Source of the DNA: Tepidimonas taiwanensis
Lineage (GTDB): Bacteria > Pseudomonadota > Gammaproteobacteria > Burkholderiales > Burkholderiaceae_C
DNA length: 64,000 bases
Direction of reading: 5' to 3'
Assembly (NCBI RefSeq): GCF_020162115.1
Contig: NZ_CP083911.1
Span: 1,736,001 to 1,800,000 of the forward strand
In this document: one piece after another, positions 25,505 to 34,140 of the stretch
How the letters are laid out: each line of letters begins with the position of its first letter
Position numbering within the stretch: the stretch's first letter is position 1
Made by a program: the position numbers and the translations under genes
The notes under the pieces: generated by a model
Databases searched by the model: none
The model's input: only the letters and a program-made list of their open reading frames with translations
Told to the model about the DNA's origin: nothing

Positions 25505-26212
25505 TCAGAGGGGGAAAGCGTCGGCCGCGTCCGACAGGTGGCCGCCGCTCAAGCGCAGGCGCCGGTCGCAGCGCGCCGCGAGCGTCGGGTCGTGCGTGAC
25601 GAGCACGAAGGCCGTCCGCTGCGAGCGGGCCAGCGCCAGCATCTGCTCGAAGACGATCGCCGCGGTTTCGCGGTCGAGGTTGCCGGTCGGCTCGTCGGCC
25701 AGCACGCACGCCGGCTGCGTCACGAGCGCGCGGGCGATCGCCACCCGCTGGCGCTCGCCGCCCGACAGCTCGGCCGGGCGGTGCAGCAACCGCTCGCCCA
25801 GGCCGACGCGCGCGAGCGCCTCGGCCGCCCGCTGGACCGCCTCCGCCCGCGGCAGGCGCCGGATCCACAGCGGCATCGCGACGTTTTCCTGCGCGGTGAA
25901 CTCCGGCAGCAGGTGGTGGAACTGGTAGACGAAGCCCAGGTAGCGGTTGCGGGCCGCGCCCTGCGCTTGCGGCGGCAGGCGGTGCAGGTCCTCGCCCATC
26001 AGGCGCACCTCGCCGCTGGTCGGGGCGTCCAGCCCCCCCAGCAGGTGCAGCAGCGTGCTCTTGCCGGACCCCGAAGCACCGACGATGGCCACGGTCTCTC
26101 CTGCTCGCACCGTCAAATCCACACCGCGCAGCACGGTCACGTCCAGCCGCCCTTCGCGGAAGCGCTTGACCAGCCCGCGTGCCTGCAGCACCACGCCCGC
26201 CACCTCACTCAT
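25505..26212 (-). CDS. lolD: Lipoprotein-releasing system ATP-binding protein LolD
   Basis: An ABC ATPase of 235 residues. Walker A GASGSGKS (45-52), Q-loop near YQFHHLLPEFTAQEN, signature LSGGERQRVAIARAL, Walker B VLADEPTG and the H-loop THD are all present. YQFHHLLPEF is the LolD-specific version of the region. LolD drives extraction of lipoproteins from the inner membrane toward LolA. Its start overlaps the lolC stop by eight bases, a usual lolCD arrangement. Confidence 0.93.
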   Translation of the reverse strand: MSEVAGVVLQARGLVKRFREGRLDVTVLRGVDLTVRAGETVAIVGASGSGKSTLLHLLGGLDAPTSGEVRLMGEDLHRLPPQAQGAARNRYLGFVYQFHHLLPEFTAQENVAMPLWIRRLPRAEAVQRAAEALARVGLGERLLHRPAELSGGERQRVAIARALVTQPACVLADEPTGNLDRETAAIVFEQMLALARSQRTAFVLVTHDPTLAARCDRRLRLSGGHLSDAADAFPL

Positions 26213-27473
26213 AACGCAGCGCCTCCGCGGGGTTGATGCGGCTGGCCCGCCAGCTCGGGTACAACGTTGCAGCAAACGCCAACAGCAGGGAAATGATGGC
26301 CACCGGCACGATGTCGGCGGCCTGCGGATCGCTGGGCATGCGGCTGATCAGGTAGATGTCCTGCGGCAGGAAGTGCACCCCCAGCAGCCGCTCCAGCGCC
26401 GGCACCAGCGTGTCGATGTTGAAGGCCACCCCCAACCCCAGTGCGAGTCCCAAGGCCGTGCCAACGACCCCGACCGCAGCCCCCTGCACGACGAACACCG
26501 TCATGATGCTGCGTGGGCTCGCGCCCAGCGTGCGCAGGATGGCGATGTCGCCCCGCTTGTCGGTCACGGTCATCACCAGCGTCGAGACCAGGTTGAACGC
26601 CGCCACCGCGACAATGAGCGTGAGGATGATGAACATCATGCGCTTTTCCACCTGCACCGCGGCGAACCAGGTGCGGTTGGCGCGCGTCCAGTCGCGCACC
26701 ACGACGCCCGGGCCGACCGCCGGCTCCAGCCGCGCCGCCAGTTCGATCGCCACCTCGCGCGCGGCGTGCAGGTCGTCGAGCCGCACGCGCACGCCGCTCG
26801 GCCCCGTGAGGCGAAAGAGCCGCTGCGCGTCCTCCAAGTGCACCAGCGCCAGCGTTGCGTCGTATTCGTAGTGGCCGGAGTCGAACAGCCCGACGACGGT
26901 CATCTGCCGCAGGCGCGGCACGACACCCGCCGGTGTGAGTTCGCCACTCGGGACGATCAGCGTCACCGCGTCGCCCGTGGTCACGCCGAGCGAGCGCGCC
27001 AGCGCCGCGCCGAGCACGATGCCGAAGCGCCCGGGCTGCAGCGCGCCGAACGCCTGCGTCGCCAGATCCGCCCCCAGCGCGGTGACGGCCGGCTCCAGCG
27101 CCGGGTCGATGCCGCGCACCACCGCGCCTTTCATGTCCTGTCCGCGCGCCAGCAACCCCTGCGCCGCGATGAACGGCGCCACGGCCCGCACGCGCGGGTG
27201 CTCGCGCACCACGGCCATCGTGCGCTGCACGTCGTCGAGCGCGTCGCCCGTCGTCGACAGCACCTCCACGTGCGCCAGCACGCCCAGCATGCGGTCGCGC
27301 ACCTCTTTCTGGAAGCCGTTCATCACCGACAGCACGATGATGAGCGCGGCCACCCCCAGCGCGATGCCCAACATCGAAACCGCGCTGATAAAAGAAATAA
27401 ACCCGTTACGGCGAGCACCGCGGCCGGCGCGCGTATAGCGCCAACCGATCACCCATTCATAAGGTATTGCCAT
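26205..27473 (-). CDS. lolC: Lipoprotein-releasing system transmembrane protein LolC/LolE
   Basis: A permease of 422 residues with four membrane segments: one near the N-terminus (about 25-50) and three in the C-terminal third (about 275-300, 320-350, 385-410), separated by a large periplasmic domain. The FtsX-type permease core and the closing motif WRASRINPAEALRYE are clear. One LolC/E protein here probably acts as a homodimer (LolF-type), since only a single permease gene accompanies lolD in the window. Divergent from the rpfE-type gene by 56 bases. Confidence 0.92.
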   Translation of the reverse strand: MAIPYEWVIGWRYTRAGRGARRNGFISFISAVSMLGIALGVAALIIVLSVMNGFQKEVRDRMLGVLAHVEVLSTTGDALDDVQRTMAVVREHPRVRAVAPFIAAQGLLARGQDMKGAVVRGIDPALEPAVTALGADLATQAFGALQPGRFGIVLGAALARSLGVTTGDAVTLIVPSGELTPAGVVPRLRQMTVVGLFDSGHYEYDATLALVHLEDAQRLFRLTGPSGVRVRLDDLHAAREVAIELAARLEPAVGPGVVVRDWTRANRTWFAAVQVEKRMMFIILTLIVAVAAFNLVSTLVMTVTDKRGDIAILRTLGASPRSIMTVFVVQGAAVGVVGTALGLALGLGVAFNIDTLVPALERLLGVHFLPQDIYLISRMPSDPQAADIVPVAIISLLLAFAATLYPSWRASRINPAEALRYE

Positions 27474-27517
27474 GCTTATCCATCCCAGTGGCCTGATTGT
27501 GCCGCAGCGCCGCCTGC

Positions 27518-27523
27518 GACAAT
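27518..27523 (+). promoter_or_regulatory. -10 element (GACAAT) six bases before the rpfE-type ATG
   Basis: GACAAT preceded by TGC, with a weak TTGTGC upstream at 27497. As for trxB, the transcription start would fall at the ATG, giving a leaderless message. No Shine-Dalgarno sequence is present. Confidence 0.4.
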
Positions 27524-27529
27524 TGCGCC

Positions 27530-28531
27530 ATGTCTGGCATTCGCCATCTCATCATTGCCCACGCAGCACCTCCTGCCCACCTATCACCAGCGCCCGACAT
27601 CCCCGCGCTGCCCGCGCTGCAGCGCTGGCTGACCAGCGCAACCGAGACCGCCATACACGCCGGCGACGTACTCAGTCTGACGCCTCCCCACGAGCACGCC
27701 ATGGCGCGCGCACTGGGCTGGCCCGTGGTCGATGGACGGCTGCCGTGGGCGGCGTGGCACTCGGGCCGCACCGAAGTGGCGTGCGCATGGCTGTGGCCGT
27801 GCCACTGGCAGGCCAGCCTGGATCACCTCACGATCATCCCCGCCCAGGCACTGGATCTGCACCCCGAGGAGGCGGCAGCCCTGCGGCAAGCATTTGCCGA
27901 ATTCGCCGCGCAAGATGGCGTGACATTGCAGGGTGATGACCCGCTGCGCTGGCACGCCGAAGGCGACCTCTTCGACGGCTGGACCTGCGCCAGCATCGAT
28001 CGCGTCGCCCACCGACGGCCTGACGCCTGGTGGCGCGACGCCGGCAACGATCCGGCGGCGCGCGCGCTGCTGCGCTTGCTCAACGAAGCGCAAATGCTCT
28101 TTCACGACCACCCTGTCAACGCCGCGCGCGTGCGGCGCGGGGCGCTGCCGATCAACGGCTTGTGGGTCAGCGGCGCGGGGCGGTGGAGCGGTGAAGGCCC
28201 ACCGCCCAACGCCGCCGCGGTGCGCTGCGACGAGACGCTGTTGCGCGCGGCCCTCTTGGGAGATGGATCGGCCTGGCAAGCGGGTTGGGAGCGCATCGAC
28301 CAGCAGTGGATCGTCCCGTATTGGGAGAACGCGTTGCGCGACGGACAGCCCCACTGGTTAACCTTGTGTGGTGAACGCGGTTGGCGCTGCTGGCGGCTCG
28401 ATCCCTCCGCGCCAGCATCCCCCCCGCCGCGGATGGGGTGGCGTGAGCGCTGGCGACGCTGGTGCAGAGCAACCTCGTCCGCGCCAAACGGCACCAGTGG
28501 CATGGCCATCGACTGGTGGAGCGGACTGTGA
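27530..28531 (+). CDS. RpfE-type conserved protein (phosphoglycerate mutase-like annotation)
   Basis: A protein of 333 residues found in beta- and gammaproteobacteria beside recJ, often labelled regulatory protein RpfE type or phosphoglycerate mutase. I see no intact alkaline-phosphatase-superfamily metal site. Conserved-looking features are ARALGWPVVDGRLPWAAW and NEAQMLFHDHPVNAARVRRG...INGLWVSGAG. The biochemical role is unknown. In Xanthomonas, rpfE lies in the cluster for diffusible-signal regulation next to recJ. Here its stop overlaps the recJ GTG start, so the two are coupled. Confidence 0.7.
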   Translation: MSGIRHLIIAHAAPPAHLSPAPDIPALPALQRWLTSATETAIHAGDVLSLTPPHEHAMARALGWPVVDGRLPWAAWHSGRTEVACAWLWPCHWQASLDHLTIIPAQALDLHPEEAAALRQAFAEFAAQDGVTLQGDDPLRWHAEGDLFDGWTCASIDRVAHRRPDAWWRDAGNDPAARALLRLLNEAQMLFHDHPVNAARVRRGALPINGLWVSGAGRWSGEGPPPNAAAVRCDETLLRAALLGDGSAWQAGWERIDQQWIVPYWENALRDGQPHWLTLCGERGWRCWRLDPSAPASPPPRMGWRERWRRWCRATSSAPNGTSGMAIDWWSGL

Positions 28532-30273
28532 GGATCACCCCCCGCGACGTGCCGCCGCGCGCGGCCTGGACGCTGGAGCAGGCCGGGGTGCACCCGCTGC
28601 TGGCGCGCCTCTATGCCGCCCGCGGTGTGCAGGACCCCGTCGAGCTCGACGACGCGTTGAGCCACCTGCCGCCGCCGGATCGGCTGCGCGGCGCCACGGA
28701 AGCGGCCGAGCTGCTCGCGGACGCGATGCGGCAGGGCCTGGCCGTGTGCATCGTCGCGGATTACGACTGCGACGGCGCCACCGCCTGCGCCACCGCGTGG
28801 CGCGGGCTGCGACTCCTCGGTGCCCCGCTGGGGTGGGATCGGGTGCGCTACCTGGTGCCCGACCGCGTGCGCGACGGTTATGGCCTCACGCCCGCGCTGG
28901 CCGAGCGCGTCAAGGCGATGGGCGCGCACGTGCTGGTCACGGTCGACAACGGCATCGCCAGCCTCGACGGCGTCGCGCACGCGCGCGCCCTGGGCCTGCA
29001 GGTGCTGATCACCGACCACCACCTGCCGCTCGTCGTCGACGGCACCGTGCGGCTGCCCGCCGACTGCGTCATCGTCAACCCCAACCAGCCGGGCTGCCCG
29101 TTTCCGTCCAAGGCGATGGCAGGTGTCGGGGTCGTGTTCTACGTGTTGCTGGCGCTGCGGGCGCTGCTGCGCCAGCGCGGCGTGTTCAACGCGGCGAACC
29201 AGCCGCGGCTGGACGCGCTGCTGCCGCTGGTCGCGCTCGGCACGGTGGCGGACGTGGTGCGGCTCGACGCGCACAACCGGCGGCTCGTGGCGCAGGGCCT
29301 CAAGCGCATCCGTGCCGGGGCCATGCCCGCGGGCATGGCGGCGCTGCTGGCGGCGGCGGGACGTGCCCCTACGCGCGTGTCCACCTTCGACCTCGGCTTT
29401 GCGCTGGGGCCGCGCCTCAACGCCGCCGGGCGGCTCAGTGACATGGGGCTGGGCATCGAGTGCCTGATCACCGACGACCCCGCGCACGCCGGTGCCCTCG
29501 CGCAGCAGCTCGACGCCATCAACCGCGAGCGGCGCAGCGTCGAGTCCGCGATGCGCGAACAGGCGCTGCTGGCGATCGCCGAGCGCCACGGCGGCGATCT
29601 CGACCCGGCCAGCGCCCCTCCGTCCCTGACCGTTTTCGACCCCGGCTTTCACGAGGGGGTGGTCGGCATCGTCGCCGCGCGGCTGAAAGACCGGCTGCAC
29701 CGCCCGGTGTTCGTCTTCGCCCCGGCACGGCTGGACGACGGCACGCCCTGCCTCAAAGGCTCCGGCCGCTCGATCGCGGGCTTTCACCTGCGCGACGCGC
29801 TCGACGCCATCGCCAAGCGTGATCCAGGGCTGCTGCTGCGCTTTGGCGGCCACGCGATGGCGGCCGGCTGCACGCTGCCGGCCGACGGGCTCGCCGCCTT
29901 CGACGCAGCGCTGCGCACGATCGCCGGCGAGTGGTTGGACGCGGCGACGCTGCAGCGTCGGCTGGAAACCGACGGCGCGCTGCCCGCTGCGTGGCGCGGG
30001 GTCGAGACGGCCGAGCTGCTCGACGCCCAGGTCTGGGGCCAGGGCTTTGCCGCGCCGCTGTTCAGCGACGAAGTCGCCGTGCTGGGCCAGCGCATCGTCG
30101 GCGAGCGCCACCTATCGCTGCGCCTGCGCATCGGCGACACACCGATCGATGGCATCTGGTTCGGGCGCACCGACGCGCTGCCCGCCACCGCGCTGCTGGC
30201 CTACCGGCTCGCCGCCGACGAATGGCAGGGCCAGCGGCGGCTGCGCCTCATCGTCGAGGGGGCCGAGGCGTGA
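28528..30273 (+). CDS. recJ: Single-stranded-DNA-specific exonuclease RecJ
   Basis: A 5'-3' exonuclease of 581 residues used in recombination and mismatch repair. DHH-family motifs appear in order: ADYDCDGATA (about 78-87), VTVDNG (138-142), ITDHHLP (161-167) and, in the DHHA1 domain, RFGGHAMAAG. An OB-fold C-terminal region follows. The GTG at 28528 overlaps the previous stop (GTGA) and has GGAG seven bases upstream. The stop overlaps the rluA-family GTG in the same manner. Confidence 0.94.
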   Translation: MRITPRDVPPRAAWTLEQAGVHPLLARLYAARGVQDPVELDDALSHLPPPDRLRGATEAAELLADAMRQGLAVCIVADYDCDGATACATAWRGLRLLGAPLGWDRVRYLVPDRVRDGYGLTPALAERVKAMGAHVLVTVDNGIASLDGVAHARALGLQVLITDHHLPLVVDGTVRLPADCVIVNPNQPGCPFPSKAMAGVGVVFYVLLALRALLRQRGVFNAANQPRLDALLPLVALGTVADVVRLDAHNRRLVAQGLKRIRAGAMPAGMAALLAAAGRAPTRVSTFDLGFALGPRLNAAGRLSDMGLGIECLITDDPAHAGALAQQLDAINRERRSVESAMREQALLAIAERHGGDLDPASAPPSLTVFDPGFHEGVVGIVAARLKDRLHRPVFVFAPARLDDGTPCLKGSGRSIAGFHLRDALDAIAKRDPGLLLRFGGHAMAAGCTLPADGLAAFDAALRTIAGEWLDAATLQRRLETDGALPAAWRGVETAELLDAQVWGQGFAAPLFSDEVAVLGQRIVGERHLSLRLRIGDTPIDGIWFGRTDALPATALLAYRLAADEWQGQRRLRLIVEGAEA

Positions 30274-30929
30274 CGCCCGACGGCATCGCCGTGGTGTACG
30301 CCGACGACGCGCTGGTGGTGGTGGACAAACCGGCGGGGCTGCTGGCCGTGCCCGGCCGCGGCGCGGACAAAGCCGATTGTGTGGTCAGCCGCCTGCAACG
30401 CCACATGGGCCCGGTCTACGTCGTGCACCGGCTCGACATGGACACCTCTGGCTTGATGGTGCTGGCGCGCACCCCGGCGGCGCAGCGCGCGCTCTCGATC
30501 GCCTTTGCCGAGCGCCGCATCGAAAAGCGCTACATCGCCGTCGTCGCGGGCGTGCCATTGCCCCCCGCCACTGCGGACGGCTGGTGCGATATCCGCCTGC
30601 CGCTGATCGTCGACTGGCCGCGCCGCCCGCGCAGCAAGGTGGATTTCCGACACGGCAAGCCCAGCCACACCCGCTGGCGCGTCCTCGGCCACGAGCGCCG
30701 GGGTACGGTGTGGGCCACCCGGTTGGCACTCGAGCCGATCACCGGCCGCTCGCACCAGCTGCGGGTGCACCTGGCCGCCACCGGCCACACCATCCTCGGC
30801 GACCCGCTCTACGCCGCCCCACCGTTGCGCGCCGCGGCCCCGCGGCTGCTGCTGCACGCGGCCCGCCTCGCGTTCCCCCACCCGGCCAGCGGTGCGTGGT
30901 TCGTGCAGGCGTGTCTCCCGCCCTTTTGA
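30270..30929 (+). CDS. rluA: RluA-family pseudouridine synthase
   Basis: A protein of 219 residues with the catalytic HRLDMDTSG (Asp56) and no S4 domain. That matches the compact RluA subfamily, which modifies U746 of 23S rRNA and U32 of some tRNAs in E. coli. ITGRSHQLRVHLAATGHTILGD is the conserved second signature. It starts with GTG overlapping the recJ stop and ends the three-gene operon. Substrate specificity is inferred from size and domain content. Confidence 0.87.
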   Translation: MTPDGIAVVYADDALVVVDKPAGLLAVPGRGADKADCVVSRLQRHMGPVYVVHRLDMDTSGLMVLARTPAAQRALSIAFAERRIEKRYIAVVAGVPLPPATADGWCDIRLPLIVDWPRRPRSKVDFRHGKPSHTRWRVLGHERRGTVWATRLALEPITGRSHQLRVHLAATGHTILGDPLYAAPPLRAAAPRLLLHAARLAFPHPASGAWFVQACLPPF

Positions 30930-31014
30930 CAAACCCGCGGAATGCGTTGCCACCTGAACCCGCCCCTTGACGGATAATCAAAAAGCGCAGTCAAGCTGCC
31001 TGGGGGTGCCATTG

Positions 31015-31248
31015 ATGACCACCGTCGTCTCCAAGTCCGCATTCAAAAACCGGCCACTCGCCTACTTCCGCCAAGTGGAAAGCGGGGGCGATCCCGTGGT
31101 GGTCACCGATCACGGCATTCCCACGGTGGAGATCCGTCGGTGCCGGCCTGCGGCGTCCTCGCCGCTGGAGCGCCTGCGGGGCACCGTCCTGCGGTATGAA
31201 CAACCCATGGAACCGGTGGCCAACGAGGACTGGAGCGTGCTGCGGTGA
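31015..31248 (+). CDS. Type II antitoxin, Phd/YefM-like
   Basis: A 77-residue protein. The N-terminal part, VVSKSAFKNRPLAYFRQVESGGDPVVVTDHGIPTVEI, follows the Phd/YefM pattern of a small DNA-binding beta-alpha fold; the C-terminal arm would wrap the toxin. The TGA overlaps the toxin GTG, the usual coupled order antitoxin-toxin. TTGAC and GTCAA half-sites (30967-30992) flank a GATAAT upstream and may be the autoregulatory operator. Confidence 0.78.
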   Translation: MTTVVSKSAFKNRPLAYFRQVESGGDPVVVTDHGIPTVEIRRCRPAASSPLERLRGTVLRYEQPMEPVANEDWSVLR

Positions 31249-31640
31249 TCGTGCTCGACACCCACGCCCTGTTGTGGTGGGTATCGGGGGACGCCCGTCT
31301 GTCCACGGCGACTCATCAGGCCATCGAGCGCGAGCTCGATCGGGGTGCCATCGTGATCTCGTCGATTTCCCTCTGGGAAATCGCGATGTTGATCGAACGC
31401 GGTCGCCTCGCCCTGTCGATGGATCTGGATGCGTGGCTCGCCACCGTCGGTGAAATCGATGCGGTTCGCTTCTTCCCCGTGGACAACGATATCGCCCTGC
31501 AGAGCGTCCGGCTGCCCGGGGACTTCCACGAAGACCCCGCGGATCGTTTCATCGTCAGCACGGCACGCCGCCTCGCGGCACCCTTGGTGACGGCCGACGA
31601 GAAAATCCGCACCTACCCCCACGTGCAGACCATCTGGTAG
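31245..31640 (+). CDS. PIN-domain toxin (VapC-like ribonuclease)
   Basis: A 131-residue PIN domain. The acidic residues for Mg2+ are seen in IVLDTHALLWW (Asp5), ISLWEIAML (Glu) and EDPADRFIVSTA (Asp), with a last TADEKIR. PIN toxins cleave tRNA or rRNA when the labile antitoxin is lost. The GTG start overlaps the antitoxin stop. The pair sits alone between the recJ-rluA operon and a patatin gene, without other mobile-element signs. Confidence 0.86.
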   Translation: MIVLDTHALLWWVSGDARLSTATHQAIERELDRGAIVISSISLWEIAMLIERGRLALSMDLDAWLATVGEIDAVRFFPVDNDIALQSVRLPGDFHEDPADRFIVSTARRLAAPLVTADEKIRTYPHVQTIW

Positions 31641-31716
31641 GGGCTCCCACGGCCGGATACACAGAAAGAGAATCCGCCCATACCGGGCCCACCACCGTGG
31701 GAACCGCCAACGGGCA

Positions 31717-32625
31717 TCAACCCAGGGCGGCTTCCCGAATCGTCACCAGCGCCTGCTCCGCCGCCTTGCGGCCGGCGGCGATCGCAGGTGCCGCCCGGTG
31801 GAAGTCCATCGCCGCGATGTCGGAGAGCGCCGGGCGGATGACGACGTCGGCCGGCTCACCGGCCAGGCGGCTTTGCGTGATGCGCCACTGCACAATGTTC
31901 ATGCTGGTCACGATCACGTCGAGCAGCGACGGCGGCCCCTCGGTGGCGGAGGCGGCCTGTTCTGCGGTGTCGTCGGGCTGCCCGCTCAGACGCGCCCACA
32001 CCCCCTCCCACAGCCCGCGCGAGCGGGTGCGCGAGCGCCCCGCCACCCGCTGGCGGCGGCGCATCAGGTCCCAGTTGAGGTCGACAGCGATCACCACCTC
32101 CGCCCCCATCGCGCGGCACAGCGACACGGGCACCGGGTTGACCAGCCCCCCGTCGACCAGCAGCCGCCCGTCGATACGCGCCGGGGTGAACACGCCGGGA
32201 ATCGCGATGGAGGCGCGCACCGCGTCGATCACCGGTCCGTCGCGCAGCCAGATCTCGCGCCCCGTGGCCAGATCGGTGGCGACGCAGCCGAAAGGCTTGC
32301 CCAGCGACTCGATGCCACCGTCGGCAAAGCGCTCGCGAAAGAATGCGACCAGCTTACCGCCCTCAATCAGCCCACCGCCGAGCCGCAGGTCGATCAGCCC
32401 CACCACCTGCTGCCAGCCCAGCGACCGCACCCACGGCTCCAGCCGATCGAGCTCCCCGGCCGCGTAGGCCGCGCCGACCAGCGCACCGATCGACGTGCCG
32501 CAGACGATATCGGGCTCTATGCCCGCTTCCTGCAGCACCCGCAGCACGCCGATGTGCGCCCAGCCGCGCGCCGCGCCGCTGCCCAGCGCCAGCCCGATGC
32601 GGGGACGACGGTTCATCGCGTTCAC
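31717..32625 (-). CDS. Patatin-like phospholipase family protein (RssA-like)
   Basis: A protein of 302 residues with the patatin Ser-Asp dyad: Ser45 in GTSIG and Asp158 in LLVDGG, and the oxyanion loop GSGAARG (residues 15-21). Cytoplasmic RssA/YlbK-type proteins of this size have an esterase or phospholipase fold, but their physiological substrates are not settled. No signal peptide. A charged insert at about residues 190-235 is specific to this group. Transcribed with, or just downstream of, scoAB. Confidence 0.85.
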   Translation of the reverse strand: MNAMNRRPRIGLALGSGAARGWAHIGVLRVLQEAGIEPDIVCGTSIGALVGAAYAAGELDRLEPWVRSLGWQQVVGLIDLRLGGGLIEGGKLVAFFRERFADGGIESLGKPFGCVATDLATGREIWLRDGPVIDAVRASIAIPGVFTPARIDGRLLVDGGLVNPVPVSLCRAMGAEVVIAVDLNWDLMRRRQRVAGRSRTRSRGLWEGVWARLSGQPDDTAEQAASATEGPPSLLDVIVTSMNIVQWRITQSRLAGEPADVVIRPALSDIAAMDFHRAAPAIAAGRKAAEQALVTIREAALG

Positions 32626-32674
32626 GACAACCTCGCGCAGCGCAGCGGCATTCCGTCGGGCCGTCCCGCAGCGC

Positions 32675-33313
32675 TCAGATGAGCGGCACGCCGGTCTTGC
32701 TCTGGATGAACTCGCGCGTCACGCCGGGGGCGAGCTCGACGAGCTTGAGCCCCTCGGGCGTCACGTCCATCACACCCAGGTCGGTGATGATGCGGTCCAC
32801 CACGCCCTTGCCGGTCAGCGGCAGCGTGCACTCGGGCAGGATCTTCAGGTCCTCGGTGCCGTCCTTCTTGCGCGCCACGTGCTCCATCAGCACCACCACG
32901 CGCTTGACCCCGGCCACCAGGTCCATCGCCCCGCCCATGCCTTTGACCATCTTGCCCGGGATCATCCAGTTGGCCAGATCGCCCTTGTGCGTGACCTGCA
33001 TGGCCCCGAGGATGGACAGGTTGATCTTGCCGCCGCGGATCATCGCGAAGCTGTCGTGGCTGCCGAAGGTGGCGGAGCCTTTGATCGTCGTGATGGTCTG
33101 CTTGCCCGCGTTGATGAGGTCCGGATCGACCTCGTCCTCGTACGGGAAGGGGCCGATGCCCAGCAGTCCGTTTTCGCTTTGCAGCCAGACCTCGATGTGG
33201 TCGGGCACGTGGTTGGCCACCAGCGTGGGCAACCCGATGCCCAGGTTCACGTAGAACCCGTCCTGCAGCTCTTGTGCCGCGCGCGCGGCCATCTCGTCGT
33301 GCGTCCAGGGCAT
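32675..33313 (-). CDS. scoB: 3-oxoacid CoA-transferase subunit B
   Basis: A protein of 212 residues carrying the catalytic Glu47 in QSENGLLGIG, which forms the enzyme-CoA thioester. With subunit A it moves CoA from succinyl-CoA to acetoacetate or a similar 3-oxoacid, feeding ketone bodies or polyhydroxybutyrate breakdown products into central metabolism. GGAGAG precedes the ATG. It lies 28 bases after scoA. Confidence 0.93.
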   Translation of the reverse strand: MPWTHDEMAARAAQELQDGFYVNLGIGLPTLVANHVPDHIEVWLQSENGLLGIGPFPYEDEVDPDLINAGKQTITTIKGSATFGSHDSFAMIRGGKINLSILGAMQVTHKGDLANWMIPGKMVKGMGGAMDLVAGVKRVVVLMEHVARKKDGTEDLKILPECTLPLTGKGVVDRIITDLGVMDVTPEGLKLVELAPGVTREFIQSKTGVPLI

Positions 33314-33341
33314 GATGCTCTCCTTGGAACCGTGGGCTGGG

Positions 33342-34046
33342 TCAGACCTTGCGCTCGCGCGTGGTGCGGCGCTCGATGCGTTTTTCCGGCGTCGGGTTGT
33401 GCACGATGCGGTGCACGTAGATACCGGGCAGGTGCACGTCGTCCGGGTCGATCGCGCCGGTGGGCACGATGCGCTCGACCTCGGCGATGCAGATCTTGCC
33501 CGCCATCGCCACCGCGGGGTTGAAGTTGCGCGCCGTCAGGCGAAAGCGCAGGTTGCCCGCGAGGTCCGCCACGTCGGCTTTGATCAGCGCCACCTCGGGG
33601 AACAGCGCGTGCTCGAGGATGTAGGTCTCCCCATTGAACTCGCGGTGTTCCTTGCCCTCGGCGACCATCGTGCCCACGCCCGTCTTCGTGAAGAACGCCG
33701 GGATGCCGGCGCCTGCGGCGCGCAGCTTCTCGGCCAGCGTCCCCTGCGGCGTGAACTCGATTTCCAGCTCGCCGGCCAGATACTGACGTTCGAACTCCTT
33801 GTTCTCGCCGACGTAACTGGAGATCATCTTTTTGATTTGCCGCGTCTCCAGCAGCTTGCCCAGGCCAAAGCCGTCGACCCCGGCGTTGTTGGAAATCACC
33901 GTCAGGTCCTTGACGCCGCTGTCGCGCAGCGCGTCGATCAGCGCCTCCGGGATGCCGCACAGCCCGAAGCCACCGACCGCAATGAGCTGTCCATCGCGCA
34001 CCACGCCCTCGAGGGCCGCGGCCGCGCTGGGATAGACCTTGTTCAT
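33342..34046 (-). CDS. scoA: 3-oxoacid CoA-transferase subunit A
   Basis: A protein of 234 residues with the CoA-binding GGFGLCGIPEALIDAL and the SNNAGVDGFGLG signature of family I CoA-transferases. GAGKTGVGT-type sequence is represented by FFTKTGVGTMVAEGKE. It is the first gene of scoAB, divergent from a PAS-LuxR regulator with a palindrome between them. Confidence 0.93.
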   Translation of the reverse strand: MNKVYPSAAAALEGVVRDGQLIAVGGFGLCGIPEALIDALRDSGVKDLTVISNNAGVDGFGLGKLLETRQIKKMISSYVGENKEFERQYLAGELEIEFTPQGTLAEKLRAAGAGIPAFFTKTGVGTMVAEGKEHREFNGETYILEHALFPEVALIKADVADLAGNLRFRLTARNFNPAVAMAGKICIAEVERIVPTGAIDPDDVHLPGIYVHRIVHNPTPEKRIERRTTRERKV

Positions 34047-34088
34047 GCTCGCACGCTCCTGTCCATGGTGGGAGAAAGCCATACGATA

Positions 34089-34108
34089 CTACGTAATGAC
34101 ATACGTAG
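34089..34108. promoter_or_regulatory. Perfect palindrome between scoA and the PAS-LuxR gene
   Basis: CTACGTA-ATGACA-TACGTAG: seven-base perfect arms in an AT-richer gap between divergent genes, 32 bases before the regulator ATG and 42 before that of scoA. A likely operator for the adjacent LuxR-type protein. Confidence 0.6.
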
Positions 34109-34140
34109 GATTGCCTAAAGCCCAACCCTGACCCGCCGCG

